The notes beneath the pieces are model-generated. The model was given only the letters and a program-made list of their open reading frames with translations, was not told where the DNA came from and searched no databases. The translations under genes and the position numbers were made by a program. Below are positions 56,078-64,000 of a stretch of 64,000 nucleotides of DNA, piece after piece; within the stretch, counting starts at the first letter, position 1, and every line of letters begins with the position of its first letter. Where the stretch lies: positions 124,001 through 188,000 of the forward strand of contig JACGCK010000081.1 in NCBI GenBank assembly GCA_014925825.1, written 5' to 3'. Source of the DNA: Pholiota molesta. Taxonomy: Eukaryota; Basidiomycota; Agaricomycetes; Agaricales; Strophariaceae.

Positions 56078-58650
56078 CTAATACGCATCCTCGCCCTTCG
56101 AATACCGTCCCGTCCTGGTGCCCGAGCCCGAGCCGAGCGCCCCGCCGCTGCTACTGCTGCGCGCATACCCGCCACCGCTGCTGCTGCTGCGTGCATACCC
56201 ACCGCTGCTGCTGCTGCGCGCATACCCGCCGCTGCCGCTGCCAGGGTACCGCCCCACATTGTGATGCGTATACTGGCTGGAGTGGTCGGTATGAGGCGCC
56301 GACTCTCGGTCGAAACTGCGCCCGCGCGTGGCGCCTCGGCTGCTGTCGCGGTCGCGCGTGTACTCATTGGCGCTGCGCCCGTGGTACCCTCCCACGGCGA
56401 GGTGCGGCGCCCAGCGGCGGGCGTGTACCCGAACGCGCCACCCTCGCGCTTGCGGTAGCCCTCGCGCTGCGGGTCGCCGCGCTTGAACGTGTCCTGCGTG
56501 CTGCGCCCCCCGCCGTACGACGATGTGGCCCCGTATCCGCCCGCGCTGCTGCCGCCGAACCTGCTACCGCCGCCGCCATAGCTGCTACACCCCGCGAGCG
56601 CGACTGCCCCTCCCCGCCGCCCTCCAACATCATTGCATGTTGCGGCTGATCCGTATGTCGCGCGAAAGCCCGCCGAGCTCCTTGAAGAACGCCTGCAGGC
56701 CCGCCGAGATCCGGTCCTGCCGCAGACCCGTCGAGGCCACGCGCCCGATGTAGAACCCGAGCTGCGCGAGGAAGGTGCCGCTGAACTCATCCGACGCCGG
56801 CGCGTCCGGGTAATCCTTGGGCGGCTGTGCGAGGCGCTGGGTCAGCGACGTGCACAGTGCGGGCAGCGACTCCAGGTTCGCGGCCCCGTACGGCCCCGTA
56901 GGGCGCGGGGCCCGCGCACCGCCGCGTGTGGGCGCGGGTGCGGGCGCAGGCGGGATGGCGGAGGCCGCGCCGTCTTTGAGCAGCTGCAGACACTCGCGCT
57001 CGACATCCTGCGTCTCGAGCGGCAGCGCCTTCACGCCGACTGCGCTCTCGATCCGGCGTACCGCGTCCGCCTCCCATTGGCACACGATGAGGTCGCCGCG
57101 CCCCTTGCCCCCGCGATCGCCACCCCGCCCCGTGCGCCCCACGCGGTGCACATACATGTCCGGGCTCGCCGGCACGCCGAGCTGGATGACGCGCGTCACG
57201 CCGGGGTAGTCCACACCGCGCGCAGACACGTCCGAGGTGATGAGCACCGCCGCAGAGCCCAGCGCCACGTCCCCGCGGAACGCGTTCGATATCCGCACCC
57301 GCTGCGACATATCCCGCTTCGCGTGCATCTCGTATGTGCGCGTGGGCATGGGGAACGCCGCCGGGTTCGACAACGCGGCTTCGGACAGCAGCGACGCCAC
57401 AGTTGCGTCATTTTCGTGGTCGAGAGGAAGAGCACGACCTTGCTCTTGCGCCCTTCGCGTGCGCACAGCAGCTGGTCGTGCACAAGCAGGCGCAGCAGAT
57501 GGGCAGCGCCTCGGCACCACCCGCGCCAGGGAGAACGGTCGTGTATTGCGGGATGTGCGTGTGCGTCGCCACGTCAGACTCGGACACGCAGTTGACGAAG
57601 GTGTGGGAAGGGGACATTAAGGTTCGTGCGATGCCCTGGATCTCCCTGGACACGGTGGCGCTGAAAAGGAAGGTTTGGCGTTGAGGGGACTTGGGCAGGG
57701 ACAACGAAATTTTTTCAATGTCAGGTTTGAAGCCCATATCGAGCAGAGTGTCGGCCTCGTCCAGAACGAGCTAAAATAAATTGAGCATTGAATACCAAAA
57801 TGAAAACAGGAGACAGACAATTTTTGTGTGTGCCAGCGCCTCGCTGAACATCGGGACGCTGTCTATCAGATCCATCATGCGGCCAGGCGTCGCGACCACA
57901 ATATCCTTCCGGCCCCTCTCCCACGACGCAATCTGGCGCCCTTTGCTCTCGCCACCTAGCAAAACTTGCACTTGGAAGCCTTTGTGGTGTACGGTGAGGT
58001 TCGCCGCCTCGACGGCTATCTGCGTGGCAAGCTCTCGCGTCGGCGAGAGGATGAGAGTACCGACGGTGTCCGAGGCGAACCTCGATGCGGCGCGCAAAGC
58101 ATCCGTTTTGACCATTTTTCGCCAAGTCCCGAGTCCGCATGCGCGCGGGCGACGTGGGCGTCAATGGCCTTGACACGGGCTTCGATAGCGGGACGAGGAA
58201 GGCCATGGTCTTGCCTGTGCCCGTCTTTGCCTTGACGAGCAAGTCACGGGGCCGTTTTGAGTTGTCTTTCGCTGTCGGGTCATGGGGCTCGGCGAGATGG
58301 GGAAGGAGAGGGAAGATACGTGACTGCACGACAGACATATTCGTGTGTTTGATGGCCTTGAGGGTGTCTGGGTGGAGCTTGTCAGCGACCGTCGAGAACG
58401 GTTGCTGGCCATCTTTTGGGGGTTCGGGGGTCTCCTCGTTTGCGTAGAGAGAAGTGGGTATACGTGCTTGCATGGCCGCCGTCGACGCATTGCGGGCGAG
58501 CAGCATGTCGCAGGGGAAGAGACGCCGTGGCAGCGCGACGACATGGCTGCTTCGCGTCAGCGCTGACAGCCTGAAGAGAGGCGCACGGGCGCTCAGCGCG
58601 TACGCACGGGGCACCAGAGCCTTGAGAAATGAAGAAGACGAGGAGGCCAT
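56078..58650 (-). pseudogene. Mitochondrial-type DEAD-box RNA helicase (MSS116-like), multiple single-base gaps
   Basis: DEAD-box ATP-dependent RNA helicase. Exons 58650-57819 and 57770-56078. The N-terminus is Ser/Ala/Arg/Leu-rich without acids, a good mitochondrial targeting sequence. Motifs in order: I AKTGTGKT, Ia PTRELA, Ib TPGR, II DEAD, III SAT, V ARGVDYPG, VI HRVGRTGR; all are intact. The C-terminus is Gly/Ser/Tyr/Arg-rich with three GGYARSSSS units. The frame, however, is broken at about seven places, each mended by one added base: near 58188, 58117, 57502, 57402, 56633, 56591 and 56395. Most are in short homopolymers (C, A or G runs). Adding seven makes the length a multiple of three (about 843 residues). 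Intact motifs on both sides of every gap favour consensus errors in a working gene, but a decaying gene is not excluded. MSS116-type helicases assist mitochondrial splicing and translation. Confidence 0.75.
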
Positions 58651-59606
58651 GGGAGTCCAGGTCTAAAAGGTGAAAAACTTGAGCTGGCCGTCCTTGCGGG
58701 GTAAGAAAAAAGACGTGGGAATTTCGGGCTTGATATAAGCGCAACACTGCATTACGTAAAGAATAAAATAAAACAGAGGCTGGGTGTTTTTAAGGAATCT
58801 CAAGAGGTTTTCTAGAAAAAGGAATAAGAGAGAGAGGGGAGGGAGAGAGGAGAGGGAGGGAGGGAGGGAGGGAGGGGACGGAGAGAGGGGAGGGAGAGAG
58901 GAAAGCTCAAGGGAAAATTGATTAGTTACACAAAGAAATGTTGTGTAGTCCACATACAAGGATATTAGAATTCTTTCAATACCATTACAATGTTGATTAC
59001 GAGGGTAGTCACAACTCTAATACAAATGTTCCCAAAGTACCACAATCTAAGGAGATGAATTTTATCAAATTTCAATTGGGTCAGAATATAATTTCCTGGG
59101 ATTACAACTACCATAGATATCTTTAAAAGCTATTTGGAATGACTTTTCACATGTTCCATCCAATTTTACAGTGTTGTATGAGATTGTACGGCTACGAGAT
59201 AGACAATAAGATATCCAGGGATTTGTAACTTTCAAATTCCTCGCATAGGATTCCAGCTCAACAAACCCTTGTAATGAACACTTGCATTCTAATGGATTCT
59301 ATCAAGATTCTATTATAGAACTGCCTTGCAAACATCAGAAGTGTTCCGAACATTTTATGGTGATTTATGGCATTGTGATAAAGCCAAAGTATGAGCAATA
59401 ACGAGGTGGTTCACATCCATGTTATGGGATGATCAATGGAAGTTAACCTCGGCGGCAACGGAACGAACGCCGGTCAAGACAAGATGATCGATATTCCCAC
59501 GGCCGGGCCGATTCAAGCGTGCAGAGAAATTTGCCCGGGCGGACGTGCGCGTATTGTCCTATACCACCACGACCTCGACGTGCACGACTAGGACGACGAC
59601 GACGCA
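58651..59606. other. Divergent promoter region, DEAD-box and CTP synthase genes
   Basis: No gene seen. It includes the purine tract described separately (58826-58911) and an AT-rich stretch at 58930-59350. Confidence 0.5.
58826..58911. repeat. Purine-rich GA/GGGA tract, G-quadruplex-cap
   Basis: A nearly pure purine run on the + strand of GAGA and GGGA units, including six consecutive G-runs of three or more around 58852-58877. It sits 175-260 bases upstream of the DEAD-box ATG, where the coding strand is pyrimidine-rich. It may form a G-quadruplex or bind GAGA-type factors; nothing in the sequence proves use. Confidence 0.7.
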
Positions 59607-62271
59607 ATGACAAAATACATCTTGGTCTCGGGTGGTGTGGTTAGTGGCATCGGCAAGGGCGTCATTGGTGTGTCTCGCCTCGTCTGCCTCTGCAGTCCAA
59701 CACAAGCTTATGACCATGGTGCTACTTCGTATTCTTTTGGCTTGACTAGCCTCTTCGACCGGCCTGCTGCTCAAAACCACGGGTCTTAAAGTGACCGCTA
59801 TCAAGATCGACCCCTACATGAACATCGATGCGGGTACCATGCGTCCTACCGAGCACGGTGCGTCCAAATCAAACATGCATGTGATGGTCAGTGAAGGCTT
59901 ATGAATCCTGACGACCCGCAGGCGAGGTGTATGTTCTGAATGACGGCGGCGAGGTCGATCTTGATCTGGGCAACTACGAACGGTACCTCAATGTCACGCT
60001 CAGCCGCGATAACAATATCACGACGGGCAAGATCTACAGAGAGGTTATTGAGAAGGAGGTGGGCACTTTGTCCATTCAGGAGATATTATTTTTGTTCCCT
60101 AGCTCATTACTCTTTCCTGTCCAGCGAAAAGGCGAATATCTCGGCAAGACCGTGCAGGTACGTTGTTATCCATCCTTACCTGGCACTGTTCTCATCTTTC
60201 GACGCGTCTTTTCCCCCATCGTTCTTGTCCATTCATAATAATAAACACCCTCCCTCCAACGATCCCAATCGACAACCTAACTCAGATCGTCCCCCACATC
60301 ACCAACGCGATCCAAGACTGGATCGAACGCGTGTCCAAGATCCCCGTCGATGAATCAGGCGAAGAGCCCGATGTCTGCATCGTCGAGGTGCGTTCCTCCC
60401 TCCCTCTACGCCCGGATCAAACCCGCTAACCCTATGCACTCATACATTAGCTTGGCGGTACTGTCGGAGACATCGAATCCGCGCCTTTCGTCGAAGCCAT
60501 GCGCCAGTTCCAATTTCGCGTCGGTCCATCGAACTTCGCCCTCGTGCACGTCTCGCTCGTGCCCGACATGCACGGCGAGCAGAAGACCAAGCCTACGCAG
60601 ACGACCGTGCACTGTCTCCGCGGGCTCGGTCTGCTGCCCGATCTCGTGAGTCGCTGTCACCTGCCATCCCTCCCCGCAGTCCGCCAACCCATTACGCTTT
60701 GCTAGATCGCCTGCCGTCTGCTCGGCCCCGAGCCCCTCCACCCAACGACAAAAGACAAGATCTCCATGTTCTGCCACGTCTCTTCCGAGCAGGTCGTCGG
60801 TGTGCACGACGTGTCGAGCGTATACCACGTCCCTCTCCTCCTGCAGGCGCAGGGCATCGTTGAGTTCTTGGGCCGGCGGCTGGGGCTGGAAGACCTGCGG
60901 CGCGGTGTGGTGGCGAACGGGAACGGGCCCTCGCCGAGTATTGGGAAGGAGTTAAGTGCGCCGGTGGATGCGGTGATCGAGAAGCGGTGGGCGGAGAGGC
61001 GGGAGAAGGGGGCGCAGTTGGGTAAGAGGTGGCGCGATTTGACTTCGGGGTGCGTGGCGTTCTTTTGCTATTATGTAACGTGTTTTGTTGCTAATAATGC
61101 AATTGCAGTCAAGAACGCCTCTTCGACAAAGTGAGCATTGCGCTCGTTGGCAAATATACGGACCTCAAGGACTCGTACATGTCTGTCACGAAAGCGCTCG
61201 AACACTCCGCCTTCCGCGTGCACAGGAAACTCACCGTCCACGTCCGTCTCTTTTCATTTCCTTAAATTTATACATGCCTTTTGAACAAAACCTATAGTGG
61301 GTTGAGTCCTCCGATCTTGAACCCGAAACGCAAGAATCGAACCCGGCCAAATACCACGACGCCTGGCGCGCTGTCGTTGGCGCGCAGGGTATCCTCGTGC
61401 CTGGTGGCTTTGGCCAGCGCGGCACGGAGGGCATGATGCTCGCGATCAAATACGCGCGCGAGCAGAAAGTGCCCTTCCTGGGCATCTGCCTCGGCTTCCA
61501 GCTCGCCGTCGTCGAATGGGCGCGCAACGTGCTCGACATTCCCGGTTCGTCCTCCTTAGCCTAAACGCAATCCGTGCTCATTGCTTCCTTTTGCACAGAC
61601 GCTACCTCCGGCGAGTTCGCACCCGACGCAGCGAACCCGCTCATAGTGTTCATGCCCGAGATCTCGAAGACGCATATGGGAGGCACGATGCGCCTGGGCT
61701 TGCGTCCGACGGTGTTCGGGCCGGGCACAGAGGCGTGGAGCCGCCTGCGCTCGCTGTATGGCGGCGCGCCGACGATCTGGGAGCGCCATCGCCACAGGTA
61801 CGAGGTCAACCCGGCGTATGTGGAGCGCCTCGTCGCGAGCGGGATGATCTTCGCTGGAAAGGACGAGAAGGGGGAGCGGATGCAGGTGTGCGAGCTGAAG
61901 GGTCTGTATTGTCTCTCTTCCGCCGTGTATTGATTGCTATGCCATTCATTCGCTGACATTCCACCATACTTCCAGACCACCCGTTCTTCGTCGGCCTCCA
62001 AGCGCACCCGGAATTCTGCACGCGCCCGCTGAACCCCTCGCCCCCCTTCCTCGGGTTCGTCGCTGCCGCATGCGGGCCTGCGGTACTGGCTGAGCAGCTC
62101 GAGGCCCAGATGGCGGGATACGTCCCGCCGCACCCGGCGGCGGCGATGGTGAGCGAGGCGCAGCTCAAGAGCGCATCGGATCTGGCGATCGAGGTGCATG
62201 CTGTGCATCAGCAGATGGATCCGGAGAGCAGCCATATGGCGGTTGTGCAGACGGTGAATGGGGACCTTTAG
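59607..62271 (+). CDS. URA7: CTP synthase
   Basis: Makes CTP from UTP, ATP and glutamine in pyrimidine nucleotide synthesis; cytosolic and able to form filaments in other eukaryotes. Eleven exons, 59607-59667, 59750-59857, 59922-60058, 60125-60157, 60286-60387, 60451-60645, 60706-61049, 61109-61241, 61298-61544, 61599-61901 and 61976-62271, join without a break to 652 residues. Synthase domain: [16 protein letters not shown] (P-loop), [33 protein letters not shown] and GGTVGDIES. Glutaminase domain: [11 protein letters not shown], nucleophile in GICLGFQ, and HPEF near the end. The C-terminus is about 50 residues longer than the bacterial enzyme. The many introns in such a conserved gene show normal short-intron structure for this genome; its clean frame contrasts with the DEAD-box gene next door. 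Confidence 0.95.
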
Positions 62272-62633
62272 GGAGTGGTTGGTGGTGGTCAAAAAATGTT
62301 TTCTTTTCAAGTTGGATGGAAAGCCTCTAGGAGCTAGGACGCTTGTGGCATACACTGTGATCTTTTTGTCTGATTTGTCTACTTTGTGATATTTCTGTTT
62401 TGTCTTCTCTCACCCTCTCCTCTTCAATTGGTCGCAGTGTTCCTCATTCAGTGTCCTGCATATAATCATTTAACCATAGCGTGTTGCAACTACACTCATA
62501 CACACATCATCTCATACAGTATTTATATATTTCTAGAACAGGAATTTCCTGCTAGCTACCCTCATGCACAAAAAATTGGTCCGCTACATCACTATAATTA
62601 TCATGGTTGTCAACCTTCAGAATTCCCCTTCGC
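62272..62633. other. Convergent intergenic region
   Basis: 3' flanks of CTP synthase and the minus-strand permease; no gene seen. Confidence 0.5.
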
Positions 62634-64000
62634 TCATCTCCCAGGCCTTAGTCTCCGCTCAACGGCTCTTAGCGGTATATATACAAGCACGCCAACTATC
62701 CCGCCCGTGAAAATCCCAATATCGCCTGTCCCTGCGTGAGCTATGGGCCCAGTGTACCAGGTCTGTTTCATGCATGGCACAATGATCCCAAAACCACATA
62801 AGAAAGCAAGCACGGCCGCGATGCCTGTAGGCAAGCCGGCGGCCTTGTTCCACTGCGCGACGTCGTATGCAGCCCAGCGCCTGCGGAAGACGAAGTGCTC
62901 GGCGAGGACGATAAAGGTGAAGATGCTGGACCAGTACCCAATTACACCTAAGTTGGGGAAAAGGCAAATAGTTAGATGGATGGTATTGAGATCTCAAATA
63001 AAAAAGCGACTTACTTAGAATGTCGACCAGGGTGCTGTAAAATCTCTTGGCACCAACAATGGCGAGGGAATATATCTGTAGGGAAAGAGATCAGATTTTT
63101 AGAATGAATAATTTGGGAATCCATCTGAAAACCTACATCGCTGTCGAGACAACGGCCAGCATGTATCGAGGCACGCGGGCAAAAATGGGAGCGAAAGCCA
63201 TGGCGCTCAGACCTTCAATTGAAGTTCAATAAACGTGTTAGCTTCAATCCAACGTCATTCAGGTAAGCGCAGGTCTTACCAAGAGAATCCCGACGTGCTC
63301 AACGCAAGCATCACTGCGAGGAACTTGCCGAACCCTTTGGCAGGCGCTAAAACCGCCACGATCAGCCCGCCGACATTGCTGCCTTCTTCGAACCCCGCTT
63401 GCCAGTCTGGGACGCAGGGCGCAGCAGCCGCAAAGATAGCACCCAACATGAGCCATGGTTGTCTGTGTGAAGGAGGAGAAATGTAAGCGGATGGATGGTG
63501 CTTGTACCTTTAGGATACATGAGCAAAGCGGTAAGTAGGCGTAGAACTTACGCTCGAGAGGAAGAAACCAAGGTAGATCCATATAAAAATTTTGCGTCTA
63601 TAGAACCCAAATAAAATCAGGGACGGCTAGACATTAGACATCTGGAACAGAAATGTTTGCATTTCCCAACGCACTCTGATACATTTGCGTCATGATAGAC
63701 GCCGTAATCCGGTGTGGACGGGCTCCAGCTAATCATATTCGACGCTACGAACGAGGCGAATGATAACATTGCTGAGGCCGTTGGGCTAGACACTGATATG
63801 AACGTTGAAGGGTTTAAGTGTCTTCCGCCTAGGCCAAGAAGAGTCGGGAAAGCGATGAGGTTTGGAATCCACGCATATGTTTCAAACCTGATAATATCAT
63901 TGAGCGTAAATATAACTGGACGAGCGAAGGTAAATTGCTTACATACCAGTGTAAAACGCGATATCCGCAAAATGTGACCTGCAAAAAAAATGAGGATATA
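62634..64000 (-). CDS. FCY2: Purine-cytosine permease (NCS1/FCY2 type), 5' end outside window
   Basis: Proton-coupled uptake carrier for cytosine and purines in the plasma membrane. Exons seen: about 63887-63675, 63597-63552, 63462-63280, 63205-63137, 63075-63015 and 62947-62634; more lie upstream beyond 64000. Family motifs: YAWIPNLIAFPTLLGLGGRH, ISWSPSTPDYGVYH, RKIFIWIYLGFFLSS, GGLIVAVLAPAKGFGKFLAV, RVPRYMLAVV and GYWSSIFTFIVLAEHFVFRR. Hydrophobic helices recur throughout. Two joins do not keep frame as read (63552 to 63462, and 63137 to 63075); the second would be fixed by one extra G at the donor. These may be misplaced splice sites or further single-base gaps. The C-terminal sequence to the stop at 62634 is normal for the family. 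Confidence 0.8.

Overview
This window looks like chromosomal DNA of a basidiomycete fungus, most likely an Agaricomycete. Genes are dense, on both strands, and cut by many GT-AG introns of about 45-65 bases. The gene set fits: divergent G-alpha, Agaricomycete-style F-box/leucine-rich proteins, a questin-oxidase-like fragment, FCY2-type permease, SET protein, and an intron-containing tRNA-Val. Exon joins below were read by eye from splice sites, reading frame and conserved motifs. No transcript data were available.

Layout. 1-9 kb: two tandem MOV10/SDE3-like RNA helicases with zinc fingers; the second has two single-base deletions, and its duplicated 3' flank is split by about 0.9 kb. 9-12 kb: gene-poor, with a GC-rich two-copy repeat. 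12.2-14.8 kb: a divergent G-alpha. 14.8-19.1 kb: mostly empty apart from a tRNA-Val(CAC). 19.2-20.6 kb: an F-box protein. 22.5-27.3 kb: an Hsp20-like chaperone and a CCDC6-like coiled-coil protein. 27.9-30.3 kb: a broken questin-oxidase-like gene convergent with an AMID/FSP1-like flavoprotein. 31-34.8 kb: a KHDC4-like KH-domain RNA-binding protein and a 3-beta-HSD-like dehydrogenase. 34.9-38.2 kb: a divergent F-box pair. 38.7-42.1 kb: a coiled-coil protein and a SET-domain protein sharing a promoter.

44.1-49.5 kb holds the most unusual gene. It encodes a protein with three predicted membrane segments followed by a tail built from 21 in-frame mini-exons. All 22 introns are phase 0, and part of the tail is a 292-bp exon-intron-exon-intron tandem repeat. 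50-53.2 kb: a cysteine-rich (furin-repeat-like) single-pass membrane protein. 54.3-55.7 kb: a DUF4419 protein. 56-58.7 kb: a mitochondrial-type DEAD-box helicase. 59.6-62.3 kb: CTP synthase. 62.6-64 kb: the 3' part of a purine-cytosine permease.

A technical theme runs through the window. Several well-conserved genes (second helicase, Hsp20, KHDC4-like, DEAD-box, probably the permease) are interrupted only by missing single bases, often in short homopolymers. CTP synthase and the 23-exon gene read through cleanly. Uncorrected consensus errors are at least as likely as real mutation, so 'pseudogene' calls here are provisional.
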